A stretch of DNA of 64,000 nt from CAZWLY01 sp964634465. GTDB taxonomy: Bacteria; Desulfobacterota; Desulfarculia; G963662305. The notes under the pieces are model-generated. The model was not told the DNA's origin. It searched no databases and was given only the letters and a program-made list of their open reading frames with translations. Where the stretch lies: positions 1 through 64,000 of the forward strand of contig CAZWLY010000014.1 in assembly GCA_964634465.1 (NCBI GenBank). Direction: 5' to 3'. Both the position numbers and the translations under genes were made by a program. How positions within the stretch are numbered: position 1 is the first letter of the stretch; every line of letters starts with the position of its first letter. Positions 41,518 to 51,658 of this stretch are shown one piece after another.

Positions 41518-42714
41518 ATGGCCGCAAGAAAATGGTTTCTTTGGCTGGCGCTGACAGGCGTCCTGGTGATGTTCGGCGGACTCGCCCAGGCCGAGATGCC
41601 GCTGGGTGTCACCGACACCGAGATTCACATCGGGCAGTGGGGGCCCCAGACCGGTCCGGCCGCCCTGTGGGGCGCCGTCGCCCGCGGCACAGGCATCTAC
41701 TTCAAGATGATCAACGCGGAGGGCGGAATCCACGGCCGCAAGATCGTCTACCACATGTTCGATGACGGCTACAACCCGGCCCGGACCAAAGCCGGCGTCA
41801 AGGAGTTGCAGGAGAAGGAGCCGGGCATTTTCGCCTGGGCCTCCGGCGTGGGCACCGCGCCCGGCATGGCCGTCAAGGACTACCTGATGAAGAACAAGAT
41901 TCCCTGGGTCGGTCCGTCGGCCGGGTCGCTGCAGTGGATCACCCCGCCCCAGCGCTACCTCTTCGCCGACTACCCGCTCTACTACGTCGAGGCCCAGGTC
42001 CTGGTCCGCTACGCGGTCAAGAAGCTGGGTTACAAGAAGATCGCCATCCTCTACGTCAACGACGAATACGGCAAGAACGGTCTTAGAGGCGCCCGGAAGG
42101 AACTCAAGCGACTGGGCGTCAAACCGGTCATCGAGGTCTCGGTCGGCCGAGGCGACAAAGATCTGAAATCCCACGTGATGAAGCTCAAGAAGAGCGGCGC
42201 CGAGGCGGTGTTGCTCTGGGTCAACCCGACCCACTGCATCATCGCCGTCAAGACCGCGGCGGCGATGAAGTTCAAGGCTCGCTGGATGTCCTCCTCCACC
42301 CTCTCCGACGTGCCGATGATGATGAAGGTCACCGGCGGATTGTGGAAGGACGCCATCTTCACCGCCTTTACCGAGCCGCCTGAAGATCTGTCCAACCCGC
42401 TGATGAAGAAGTACTACGACGCCTATAAGAAGTACGCCAAGAAGGGCGAGCGCTGGGGCGTCTTCCTCCTGGCCGGCTTCGCCTTTGTCGAGCCGATGGT
42501 CGAGGGCTTGAAGAGGGCCGGCAGGAACCTGACCCGCGAGGGATTCGTGGACGCCATGGAGACGATCAAGAACTTCAAGGGCGTCCTGGGTACGATCAAC
42601 TACGGTCCCCTGCCCCAGCGCCAGGGCACCAATGAGGTCTACGTGGCCAAGCCGTCTCCGGACGGCAAGAAGATGGTCCGTCTGACCGACTGGCAGACGG
42701 CGCCGATGGATTAA
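41518..42714 (+). CDS. livK: Periplasmic substrate-binding protein, LivK-like
   Basis: 398 residues. Signal peptide ending at about AQA (residue ~24), then a type-I periplasmic binding fold of the Leu/Ile/Val family (IHIGQWGPQTGPAALWGAVARG; INAEGGIHGRKIVY; KKLGYKKIAILYVNDEYGKNG). GGAGGG lies just before the ATG at 41518. Delivers substrate to LivHM. Its central place in the operon (M-H-K-G-F) is less common than being first or last. Confidence 0.9.
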   Translation: MAARKWFLWLALTGVLVMFGGLAQAEMPLGVTDTEIHIGQWGPQTGPAALWGAVARGTGIYFKMINAEGGIHGRKIVYHMFDDGYNPARTKAGVKELQEKEPGIFAWASGVGTAPGMAVKDYLMKNKIPWVGPSAGSLQWITPPQRYLFADYPLYYVEAQVLVRYAVKKLGYKKIAILYVNDEYGKNGLRGARKELKRLGVKPVIEVSVGRGDKDLKSHVMKLKKSGAEAVLLWVNPTHCIIAVKTAAAMKFKARWMSSSTLSDVPMMMKVTGGLWKDAIFTAFTEPPEDLSNPLMKKYYDAYKKYAKKGERWGVFLLAGFAFVEPMVEGLKRAGRNLTREGFVDAMETIKNFKGVLGTINYGPLPQRQGTNEVYVAKPSPDGKKMVRLTDWQTAPMD

Positions 42715-42725
42715 GACGCAACCCT

Positions 42726-42759
42726 CCCCGGGCCGGCGGAGTCGTTCGCCGGCCCGGGG
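42726..42759 (+). promoter_or_regulatory. Intercistronic hairpin livK-livG
   Basis: Perfect 13-bp stem (CCCCGGGCCGGCG / CGCCGGCCCGGGG) with an 8-nt loop and no T tract, in the 66-nt gap after the binding-protein gene. Probably protects the upstream mRNA 3' end and lowers downstream expression. Confidence 0.7.
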
Positions 42760-42780
42760 GAACCAATCCAGGGAACAGGC

Positions 42781-43559
42781 ATGGCCCAGCCGCTTCTCGA
42801 ACTCAAAGATTTAACCATGTCTTTCGGCGGGGTGATGGCCCTGGACGAAGTCTCCCTGAGTCTCAACGAGGGCGAGATCCTGGCCATCATCGGTCCCAAC
42901 GGCGCCGGCAAGACAACAATTTTCAACTGCATTTCAGGACTCTATAAGCCAACCGCCGGGTCGGTGAACTATCAGGGCCAACGCATCGACGGGCTCAAGC
43001 CCCATCAGATCGCCGCCCTGAAGATCGCCCGGACTTTCCAAAACATCGAACTGTTTTCCCACATGTCCACCATGGACAACCTGCTCCTGGGCCGCCATCT
43101 GCACATGAAGACCGGCGTCCTGGCCGGGATGTCGATGCTGGGCCGGTTCTCGCCGGCGGCCAAGGCCGAGGTCGCCCACCGGGAAAAGGTGGAGGAGATC
43201 ATCGACTTCTTGGACCTCCAGAGCGCCCGGGATCAATTCGTGGGCAACCTGCCCTACGGCACCCGCAAGGTGGTCGAGCTGGGCCGGGCCCTGGCCATGG
43301 AGCCCAAGGTGCTGCTCCTGGACGAGCCGGCCGCCGGCATGAACCTGGAAGAAAAGCAGGACATGATGATCTGGATCAAGGACATCCAAGAGGAATTCGG
43401 GGTGTCCATCATCCTCATCGAGCACGACACGTCCTTCGTCTCCGATCTGTCCGACCGGGTGGTCGCGCTCAATTACGGCCTCAAGATCGCCGAGGGCAAG
43501 CCGGCCGAAGTCCAGCGCCACCCCGAGGTCTTGAAGGCTTATCTGGGCGAGGAGGGGGT

Positions 43560-43563
<4 letters not shown>
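42781..43563 (+). CDS. livG: ABC transporter ATP-binding protein LivG
   Basis: 260 residues. Walker A GPNGAGKT, signature-region variant LPYGTRKVVELGRALA (as in LivG, in place of LSGGQ), Walker B VLLLDEPAAGMN, and switch His in LIEHDTSFV. Energises LivHM. Confidence 0.93.
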
Positions 43564-44336
<773 letters not shown>

Positions 44337-44356
44337 GACGCCGAGACGAACGAGAC

Positions 44357-44393
44357 CCGCCCCGATCCTTGAAGGACCGGGCGGTTTTTTATT
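44357..44393 (+). terminator. Terminator of the liv operon
   Basis: CCGCCCCG...TCCT / AGGA-C-CGGGCGG stem with a small bulge and TGA loop, followed by TTTTTTATT. Lies between convergent livF and the PAS-protein gene. Confidence 0.75.
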
Positions 44394-44408
44394 GGGCCGG
44401 GGGCGGCG

Positions 44409-46640
44409 TCATTCCTTTTCCGTGGCCCGCTCCAGGTCGATGATCCGGGCCCGGCCGCCGATGTAGTCCGTGGTTTCGTATTTGGTGATTTCCTGGAGCT
44501 TGGCGGTGATTTGCCCCAACCGGTCGAGTTGCTCCAGAATGGTGTTGACTCGATCGCGCATGGCCTCGTCCCCGGCCACCTGCCGCAGCAAGAGCTCCAC
44601 CTGGCCGACCGCCGCCTGGAGCGGTTGATTCAGCTCGTGGCAGGCCGTCCCGGCCATCTCCACCACCCCATCGAGCTTTATCTGCCTCTCCCGCTCCTCT
44701 TCGGCCCGCTTCAGCTCGGTGACGTCCTCGATGATATTGTAGAATCTGTCCTTGAAGTTGATTACATGGACGACGACATCGTGCTTTTGGCCCACCTTGT
44801 CGATGTAGAGGCGGTGGAAAGTCACCGATTCCTGACCGGAGTCGATCCACTGATCCACTTCACTCCCCACCTCGGCCCGGTACTCCGGATCGGGAAAGAA
44901 CCGCTCCCGCCAGAGCCGTTGATTGGGGACATCCTCCGCCGTGTAGCCGAAAATTTCGGTAAACTTGGGGTTGACGTATTCGGTCTCCTTGGCGGCTGTG
45001 CCCACGACCACCGGAAAGGGCAACTTTTCCACCAGATCACGGAAAAGAGCTTCGCTCTTCTTCAGCGCCGCCTCGACCCGCTTACGTTCGGTGATGTCAC
45101 GGACGATGCTCACCCAACCGACGCGCTCGCCCTTGTCGCTCAGTAACGGCGAGACGCTGATATCGGAAGGGAAAACCGTCTCGTCTTTCCGCTTCATGTC
45201 AAAGTCGGAAATCTCGAAGAAGCCCTGGCGTTCTATGGTCGAGTAAAGACCTTCCTGGAACTTTTTCAAAGACTCCTCGCTGACGTGCAGGAAAGCCGTG
45301 GTCCGGCCCAACATGTCTTCTTTTTGGTAGCCGAATATCGTCAGCGCGGCGGGGTTGCAGTCCAGAATCCGGGGCGGAACGCTTGCGTCCAGGATGAAGA
45401 TGGCCTCCCGTTGGCTGGTAAAGACCTTCTCGAACCTCTCCTTGGCCTGCCACAGCGCCGCCTCGGCCCGTTTGCGCTCGGTGATGTCGAGGTTGCTGGC
45501 CCGGCGCCCCAACCACCTCCCTTCTTCATCGAAAACCGGTTGGCAGAAATGCTCGATCCAGCGCTCCTCGCCATCGCGGATGATGATCCGGAATTCGAGA
45601 TGCCCGGGACCCGCCTCCTGGATGCAATGCGCTTCGAGATGGGCCGACAACTTGTCTATATCCTTGGGGTGGACGATCCTTCGCATCAACGAAGGATCGT
45701 TCAAGAATGATTCCGCCGGGTAGCCGGATACCCTTTCACACGAGGGTGAAACATAGAGAAGGTTACCGTCCGAGCCGCGCCAGTATTCACAGTTGTAGGT
45801 GAAGTCGGCCACCAGACGAAACCGCTCCTCGCTTTTCTTGAGCGCTGCCTCGGCCCGTTTGCGGTGGGTGATGTCTCGGACGACGCAGACGATTCCCAGG
45901 GGCCGGTCGCCCTCTTCTCTCAAAAGAGAGACTGTGAGTTCGGCCGGAAATATCTCTCCGTTTTTCCGTTTCGCCGCAAACTCGAAAGAGGCCGCTTCCC
46001 CTTTATCGAAGGCTTTCCTGACCCGCTCTCTGAATTCCTGGAAGTGCTGGTGATCGACATGAAGGACTTCGCTGGAAAGGTTGACCAGTTCGTCTTTCCG
46101 GTAGCCGAACATCTTTTCCGCCGCCGGGTTGATGTCGATCACCTGCCCGTCGGGGGAGGCGACGAACACCCCCTCCGCCAAGGCCTCGAATATGCTTTTC
46201 AGCCACAACGTAGATTCGGTCAGCGCTTTCTCGGTCCGTCTGCGCCGAGCGATCTGCTCCTCCAGCTCCCGAATGTAATCCGCCTGTCGCGCTCTCTCGG
46301 CCTCCTCGTGGGGCAGCCAGCGATGCAACAGGATGACGATGACGAGCACCGCCGCCGTCACGTTGACGAACTTGAGCACGAAAACCAATTCCGGGCGAAC
46401 CAGGAGGTCGTGAATCGCTTGAGGAATCAAGCCGACCCGCGAGGTGTACCAGGCGCCAAAATAGACGCTCTCGAACAGGGTCCGGAAGGCGTCGATGGCC
46501 AAGATTATAATCAGCGTCGTAAACAGCTTGCTCTCTATCTTTTTGGACTTCAAGCGCCGCAGATAGAAGACGAGGATAAAGGTCCACATCCCGATCAACA
46601 GCCAATAGGAGACCGGCGTCAGGAATCGAAATGCGGTCAT
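44409..46640 (-). CDS. Multi-PAS sensor with DHp helices but no ATPase domain
   Basis: 743 residues. N-terminal membrane part with about three spans (first ~110 residues), a coiled coil, then four PAS/PAC units (about 145-260, 270-395, 400-515, 520-640), each ending in DITxRKR-like text. The C-terminal ~90 residues contain ACHELNQPLQAAVGQVELLL, a histidine-kinase dimerisation helix with the phospho-acceptor His. The protein ends soon after (DYIGGRARIIDLERATEKE), without any HATPase motifs. GGAGGG precedes the start. Signal output must involve a partner kinase or other mechanism. Confidence 0.85.
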   Translation of the reverse strand: MTAFRFLTPVSYWLLIGMWTFILVFYLRRLKSKKIESKLFTTLIIILAIDAFRTLFESVYFGAWYTSRVGLIPQAIHDLLVRPELVFVLKFVNVTAAVLVIVILLHRWLPHEEAERARQADYIRELEEQIARRRRTEKALTESTLWLKSIFEALAEGVFVASPDGQVIDINPAAEKMFGYRKDELVNLSSEVLHVDHQHFQEFRERVRKAFDKGEAASFEFAAKRKNGEIFPAELTVSLLREEGDRPLGIVCVVRDITHRKRAEAALKKSEERFRLVADFTYNCEYWRGSDGNLLYVSPSCERVSGYPAESFLNDPSLMRRIVHPKDIDKLSAHLEAHCIQEAGPGHLEFRIIIRDGEERWIEHFCQPVFDEEGRWLGRRASNLDITERKRAEAALWQAKERFEKVFTSQREAIFILDASVPPRILDCNPAALTIFGYQKEDMLGRTTAFLHVSEESLKKFQEGLYSTIERQGFFEISDFDMKRKDETVFPSDISVSPLLSDKGERVGWVSIVRDITERKRVEAALKKSEALFRDLVEKLPFPVVVGTAAKETEYVNPKFTEIFGYTAEDVPNQRLWRERFFPDPEYRAEVGSEVDQWIDSGQESVTFHRLYIDKVGQKHDVVVHVINFKDRFYNIIEDVTELKRAEEERERQIKLDGVVEMAGTACHELNQPLQAAVGQVELLLRQVAGDEAMRDRVNTILEQLDRLGQITAKLQEITKYETTDYIGGRARIIDLERATEKE

Positions 46641-46866
46641 GTCAACCCTCCTGTCGGTATCCCCGCCTTCAACCTCGGCTCAAGGCGCCGCTGGCCGCCG
46701 GCGCCGGATTTATCCAACAATTCGTTAGTTAACATTATATTATACCCAAACCCTCCGGCGAAACCGCCCTAACTTGCCAGTCTTGCCAGCCGCGGATAGA
46801 ATTATTCGAGGTCGAGGCGTCGCCTAAATATCCACCGGTTTCAGGTTCTAAAGGGGACAGGTTGTT

Positions 46867-47799
46867 ATGGCTGGGCACGACATCCTTTTGGACAGCGGCA
46901 CCAACGAGGTGGAAATCGCCGAGCTGGTCATGGGCGAGCATTGCTTCGGCGTCAATGTGGCCAAGATCAAAGAGTTCCTGCCGTTCAAAGACTCGGTCGT
47001 CACCCACATGCCCACCGGCCACCCTTCGGTGCCCGGGGTGTTTTCGCTGCGCGGCCTGGCCGTACCCCTCATCGAGCTGGGCAAACACCTCAACCTGCCC
47101 CCCAGCCAGCCCGCGGCCAACCAGGTCATCGTCGTCACCGAGTTCAACGCCATCATCACCGCTTTCGTCGTCGATAAAATCGAACAGATCCACCGCCTTT
47201 CCTGGGACGAGTTCAAACCCCTCAACCAGATCACGGCCGTCAACCCGGTCCAGATCACCGGTGTGGTTCACGTCCAGGACCGCGACGTCTTGATCCTGGA
47301 CCTGGAGCACATCGTCGGCGAAATCTTTCCCCAGAGCATCATCAACTACGACGAGGCCAAACTGAAACAAGCCCCCCGGATCGAACACCGCGAAGAGGCC
47401 AAGCTGTTCTTCGCCGAAGATTCGGCCATCATCCAGAAGCAGGTCGTCTCCATCCTCAATTCGGTCGGCTACACCGACGTGACCAGTTTCGACAACGGCC
47501 AGCAGGCGCTGGAGGCCATAACCGCTCTCAAGGAACGGGCCCAAGCCGAGGGAGTCGATCCGGGCCGTTACCTGACCCTCCTGGTCACCGACATCGAAAT
47601 GCCCCAAATGGACGGGTTGACCCTGTGCCGCAAGGTCCGCCAGGAGTTGGGGTTGAACACGCCGGTGATAATCTTCTCCTCGCTCATCAACGAGCAGATG
47701 GCGGCCAAATGCCGCGAGGTGGGCGCCAACGCCTATGCCTCCAAGCCCAAGACCGAGGATTTGATCGAGTTGATCGACCAGCTCTGCTTCCCTCAGTAA
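46867..47799 (+). CDS. cheV: Chemotaxis protein CheV (CheW-receiver fusion)
   Basis: 310 residues. CheW-like domain at 1-160 (LVMGEHCFGVNVAKIKEFLP, GVFSLRGLAVPLIELG, TGVVHVQDRDVLILDLE). Receiver domain at about 175-305 with the phosphorylatable Asp in LLVTDIEMPQMDG, acidic pair in FFAEDS, and Lys in ASKPKT. Couples receptors to CheA and tunes adaptation. Located near MCP genes and a PAS sensor. Confidence 0.93.
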   Translation: MAGHDILLDSGTNEVEIAELVMGEHCFGVNVAKIKEFLPFKDSVVTHMPTGHPSVPGVFSLRGLAVPLIELGKHLNLPPSQPAANQVIVVTEFNAIITAFVVDKIEQIHRLSWDEFKPLNQITAVNPVQITGVVHVQDRDVLILDLEHIVGEIFPQSIINYDEAKLKQAPRIEHREEAKLFFAEDSAIIQKQVVSILNSVGYTDVTSFDNGQQALEAITALKERAQAEGVDPGRYLTLLVTDIEMPQMDGLTLCRKVRQELGLNTPVIIFSSLINEQMAAKCREVGANAYASKPKTEDLIELIDQLCFPQ

Positions 47800-48101
47800 A
47801 GACCACTCGAAACCCTCCGCCGATCGAGATACCACCCCAGCCAAGGCGGTGAGAAGGCCGATCTCGCCGGCGCAAGGCAGAAATCAAAGGTCCGTCGGGC
47901 TGGGAGGCTGCTCAACGGCAAACCGAAAAATTCACTTCGCCGAGTTCACTACAGGGCGAGACTCATTCACAACCGCCGGCCAACAAGGGAGAGGGCCTCC
48001 CCGCCAGCCCCGTAAAGAGCGAGCCGCGGCCGATCGGTCCGGGAGGCGGCGCTGCGGCCGGAGATCGGTCGCGGCAGCGGCGAGTCGGGGTAACATTCGG
48101 G
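47800..48101. other. Non-coding gap, nothing recognised
   Basis: 302 nt between the convergent cheV and MCP genes. No convincing gene, T-tract terminator or repeat seen. Confidence 0.5.
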
Positions 48102-49784
48102 CTAGAACACGGCGTCAAACTCGTCTTCGTTCAAAACCTCCGCCGCCTCCTCGGGGGCGCTCAAAAGCGATGAAGGGGGCGCTTGATCCTCTTTCTCGGA
48201 GACGATTCCTCTCGCCTCGCCCCGGAAGGATGGAGACATCGCCTCGTCGTGAAGTTTAAACTGTCCGACCAGCTCCCGCAAGCGCTCGGCCTCGGCGGCC
48301 AGATTCTCTGCGGCGGCGGCCGTCTCCTCGACGACGGCGGCGTTTTGTTGAACGGTCCCGTCCATCCGGGAGATGGCGTCGGCCACCTCGTCGATGGTGG
48401 CGGCCTGCTCTTGTGAACCGGCCGTAATCTCCGAGACCGTAGCCGCCACCCGCTGAACGCTGGCGATGATCTCCCGGAACATCTCGCCCGAATCGGCCAT
48501 CAGGTCGTTGCCGGCGTCCACCTTGCCGGCCGATTCCTCGATCAGGGCCTGGATTTCCTTGGCCGCCTCGCCCGATCGAGCGGCCAGGTTGCGAACCTCG
48601 CTGGCCACTACGGCGAACCCCTTACCGGCCTCTCCGGCCCGGGCCGCTTCCACCGAAGCGTTGAGGGCCAAGAGGTTGGTCTGAAAAGCGACCTCGTTGA
48701 CCACATCGATGATCTTGCTGATCCGCCGGGAACTCTGTGAGGCCTCGGACATGGCCGCCACCGCCTGATCGACCACCTCTCCGCCCTGACCGGCCAGGGC
48801 GGCCGCATTGGCGGCCAGTTCATTGGCCAGGGAGGCGCGTTCAGCGGTTTCCTTGACGTTGGTCGACATCTGCTGCATGGCGGCCGCGGTCGCCTCGGCC
48901 GCGGCGGCCATGTCTTGGATCCAGCGGGACATATCCTGGTTGGCGGTGCTGATCTCCTTGGCCGACAGGGCCACCGTATCGGAGGCGGCGCCGACCCGGC
49001 GCACGATCCCGGTCAGGTTCAGGCTCATCTGCTCCACGTCGCGGGCCATCTCTCCCAACTCGTCGCCGCGTTTGAGCAGCGAGGGCTCCACTTGGAAGGT
49101 GAAGTCGCCCTGGGCCGTCTTCCGGATGGCCTGCATGGTCGCCTTGACCGCCCCGACGATGCGCCGCGGCATCATCAAGGCCAGGAGGAGGAAGCCGAGC
49201 GCTCCGGCCAAGCCCAGGACGGTGCTGACCAGAAGCTGCCGCCGCCCCATCTTGACCACCTCTGACAGCGAATGCTCCAGGCTGGCCGTGCCCTGGCGCC
49301 CAACGACCTCGATCATGTCAAGAAGGTCCTGGCTCTGCCGGTCGAAGCGGCGGGTCGCCTCGCCCACCTGTTCCCAGTCCTGCTCCAAGGTCGCTTCCAC
49401 CAGTCCCATCCCGGTTTGGCGGATTCCGGCGTAGGCGCTTTTGATCTCCTGAACTCGTTTCTGGAGCGTCTCGTCTCCCTCGAACAGCCCCTCCAGACCG
49501 TCAAGGATCGGCAGAAGCTTTTTCTCCAGGCTCGTCAGCGCCTCCAGGGCACCCTTTTCTCCCGAACCGGCCGCCAGCCGGAAGACATCTATGATCTGAT
49601 GGACCGCATCGGTCGCCTCCAGGGAGGCGACCGCCTGCCGGTAGGCAGTATTTTGAATGGTCACGGCGTGTTCGTAACTCTGACGGCTGGACCAGACGGC
49701 ATACGAAGCCACCGTCGCCAGGAGAATGAACAACACCCCAAAGGCCAACCTCAACCGAAGGCCAAGCCCCCAATTCCTTGCCAT
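48102..49784 (-). CDS. Methyl-accepting chemotaxis protein
   Basis: 560 residues. TM1 about 10-30; periplasmic four-helix-bundle-like ligand domain; TM2 about 188-208; HAMP about 210-262; signalling domain with the hairpin tip FQTNLLALNASVEAARAGEAGKGFAVVASEVR. Acidic tail, without an obvious CheR-binding pentapeptide. Inner-membrane receptor feeding CheA via CheW/CheV. The ligand cannot be predicted. Confidence 0.93.
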   Translation of the reverse strand: MARNWGLGLRLRLAFGVLFILLATVASYAVWSSRQSYEHAVTIQNTAYRQAVASLEATDAVHQIIDVFRLAAGSGEKGALEALTSLEKKLLPILDGLEGLFEGDETLQKRVQEIKSAYAGIRQTGMGLVEATLEQDWEQVGEATRRFDRQSQDLLDMIEVVGRQGTASLEHSLSEVVKMGRRQLLVSTVLGLAGALGFLLLALMMPRRIVGAVKATMQAIRKTAQGDFTFQVEPSLLKRGDELGEMARDVEQMSLNLTGIVRRVGAASDTVALSAKEISTANQDMSRWIQDMAAAAEATAAAMQQMSTNVKETAERASLANELAANAAALAGQGGEVVDQAVAAMSEASQSSRRISKIIDVVNEVAFQTNLLALNASVEAARAGEAGKGFAVVASEVRNLAARSGEAAKEIQALIEESAGKVDAGNDLMADSGEMFREIIASVQRVAATVSEITAGSQEQAATIDEVADAISRMDGTVQQNAAVVEETAAAAENLAAEAERLRELVGQFKLHDEAMSPSFRGEARGIVSEKEDQAPPSSLLSAPEEAAEVLNEDEFDAVF

Positions 49785-49837
49785 GACGTCTCTCCTGCTC
49801 CCCGGAAACCCCGAGACAGCTCAGTAACCTCAAACCG

Positions 49838-50563
49838 CTATTTCACCACGGGCAAACCTTTGCGCCCCCAGGCCATCATGCCGCCGTCCAGTCGGGAGAC
49901 GTTCTTGAAGCCCTTGACGGCCAGGAAACGGCCGGCAATGGGAGAAAGCTTGCCCAAATGGCAGACCAGAACGATCGGTTTGTCCTTGGGAAGCGTCTGG
50001 TACTTCTCGGCCAGATCGTCCATGGGGAGGTTGATGGAGCCCTCGATGTGGCCCTTACTCCACATGGCCCGATCGCGCAGATCCACCACCGCCACCTGCC
50101 CCAGCTTCGCCTTCAACTCGCGGGGGGAGAGGTTGGGGAGCTTTACCTTGGGCAGCTTGAGGGAAGACTCCACCGGATAGCCTTTCCTGCGCCAGCCAGG
50201 CAGCCCCTCGGAGTAGACCATGACCTTGGTGTAGCCCATCTTGACCGCCGACCTGGCGGCCTTGACCGAGGCCACTCACTTGCGGCCGAGACAATAGAAA
50301 ACCAGCGGCGTGTTCTTGTCTGGGGGCAGGAGGGAGGAGCCCTCCATTTTGGTGTAGGGAATATTGATCGAACCAGGAATGTGACCCACCTGATAGTGGA
50401 TCGGGCTCAGGGAATATACCAGGGTCGGCTTTTGGGCCGAATCAAGCATCTTTTTCAACTCAGCCGTGGTGATGGTCTTGAAGCCGCTCCCGGCGGTAGC
50501 CGCCGCCAGGGGAGCGAGCAGCAGCATCAACCCTACAAACAATCCCGCTGCCAACCTTTTCAT
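49838..50563 (-). CDS. Secreted tandem rhodanese, probable selenoprotein (in-frame TGA)
   Basis: Read through the TGA at 50276-50278, this is one 241-residue protein. Signal peptide (MKRLAAGLFVGLMLLLAPLAAATAG), rhodanese domain 1 (about 28-120) and domain 2 (about 140-241; loop VCHLGKLS). The TGA falls at residue 96 in YCLGRK-TGA-VASVKAA, where relatives have the second Cys of CxGxxCxxS, so selenocysteine is expected. Both halves are in one frame, the second half has no ribosome site, and a SECIS-like hairpin lies 14 nt after the TGA. GAGGAGG precedes the ATG. Likely a periplasmic sulfur or redox protein. Confidence 0.82.
50243..50261 (-). promoter_or_regulatory. Bacterial SECIS-like hairpin
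   Basis: In the mRNA, nucleotides +15 to +33 after the UGA form the stem GGCCGCC/GGCGGUC (seven pairs with one G-U) closed by the loop AGGUC at +22 to +26. Bacterial SECIS elements have a small apical loop with G in the first positions 16-37 nt after UGA; the E. coli fdhF loop also contains GGUC. Confidence 0.72.
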
Positions 50564-50663
50564 CGGTCGAAAACCTCCTCTTTGAAGTCAACCACTCGCT
50601 GTTCTCTTGCCGCCAATTCTCGAGATACCATTTTTTAATCCAGAAATGAACGCTAAAATCACG

Positions 50664-50689
50664 ATATCCGCCACTCCGGTTGCGGATAT
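50664..50689. promoter_or_regulatory. Operator-like inverted repeat upstream of rhodanese gene
   Basis: ATATCCGC (50664-50671) and GCGGATAT (50682-50689) flank a 10-nt spacer, ~100 nt upstream of the selenoprotein start in the AT-rich 50564-50902 gap. A weak promoter (TTGTGA, 18 bp, TATGAA on the minus strand) lies directly upstream. Possible regulator binding site. The rest of the gap shows no gene. Confidence 0.4.
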
Positions 50690-50902
50690 TTCATATTGAA
50701 ATAATTAATATTTTCACAACCGTCTTCTGTCTCTTTTATTAGCGAACATCTTTTTGCTTTATAAAAATTCCCTCCGTCCCGCCGGCGCGATCCCGACAAA
50801 GACCTCCTCGGTTTCGGCCGTCACCGGCCAGAACCGAGCGGACGAGACGGGCCAAGGCCAATCCGGTTGACAGGTCGGGGGGCGGCTTCTATCATCAATT
50901 TC

Positions 50903-51628
50903 ATGCGGAAACCAATCGTCTTCCGGCCCGGCTGGCCGCTGGCGGCGGGGGTGTTGATCGGTCTATTGGCGGCGTCCTCGCCGGCCTGGGCCCGGGGGCC
51001 GTGGACCATCACCGGCGCCGTCGACCGGATCGACCTGGAAGACCCGAGCCGGCCCAAGCTGACCGTCTATGTTCTTCAAGCCGAAGGGCCGCTCAAGCCG
51101 GACCGGCTGATAACCTTCACCGTCCCCCTGACCAAAACGCCCCAGGGCTGCATCGACCTGTCGAGGCCCGAAAACCGGACGCGAGCCGCCGTCCTGGCCT
51201 TGAAGCCGGGGGATACGATCGAGGCCGCGGTGACGGCCGGACAGCGGGAGCTCACCGCCGAACGGGTTCGGTGGATCGGCCGGGCCGACGAGGTTTCCTT
51301 CCCCGGCCGGGACAAGATAAAAGACCCGACTCTGATTCCCCGCCTCAGATACGGCGGCGGTCGAGTCGGGGTGATCGTACTCCTGAAAAACGACGGCCTG
51401 GCCTGTGCGGCCGCCTCGGTCGAGGCGAGCGAAGTAGCCAAAGCCGAGATCAGGCGTCGCCAGGACGAACTCCTGGCCGCTCTGCCCGCCGGATCATTCG
51501 AGCTGAGGCACCGCTACGCCAACTTGCCCGCTCTGGCCGGCCGGGCCGACCTGGCCGGCCTCAAGGCTTTGGCCGCCTGGCCGACGGTGGCCGTCATCCA
51601 GGCCGATCGCCCCGTCCGGTTCGACTGA
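50903..51628 (+). CDS. Secreted stand-alone protease-propeptide-like protein
   Basis: 241 residues with a signal peptide (cleavage near PAWA, about residue 31). Residues ~35-125 are a beta-rich domain (WTITGAVDRIDLEDPSRPKL...). Residues ~128-241 closely parallel the propeptide of the next gene: FPGRDKI, then VIVLLK, then RRxDExLA/RGQEEVLA, then KHRF/RHRYANL, and a final VAVIQADRPVRFD against VAIIEEDAPITFD. This is an inhibitor-I9-like fold without a protease. It may fold or inhibit the neighbouring subtilase in trans. Confidence 0.72.
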   Translation: MRKPIVFRPGWPLAAGVLIGLLAASSPAWARGPWTITGAVDRIDLEDPSRPKLTVYVLQAEGPLKPDRLITFTVPLTKTPQGCIDLSRPENRTRAAVLALKPGDTIEAAVTAGQRELTAERVRWIGRADEVSFPGRDKIKDPTLIPRLRYGGGRVGVIVLLKNDGLACAAASVEASEVAKAEIRRRQDELLAALPAGSFELRHRYANLPALAGRADLAGLKALAAWPTVAVIQADRPVRFD

Positions 51629-51658
51629 GTAACCACAACGAGACCAGATGGATCGAGG

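Noticed and set aside
39596..41554. Long open frame (652 codons) across livM and livH in another frame
   Set aside because: Arg/Gly/His-rich composition and no motifs; livM and livH on the same DNA have clear transporter motifs. It is a by-product of high GC.
49838..50563. Two separate rhodanese genes, or one gene broken by a nonsense mutation
   Set aside because: Both halves are in the same frame, the stop is TGA exactly at a loop Cys position, no ribosome site precedes the second half, and a SECIS-like hairpin follows.
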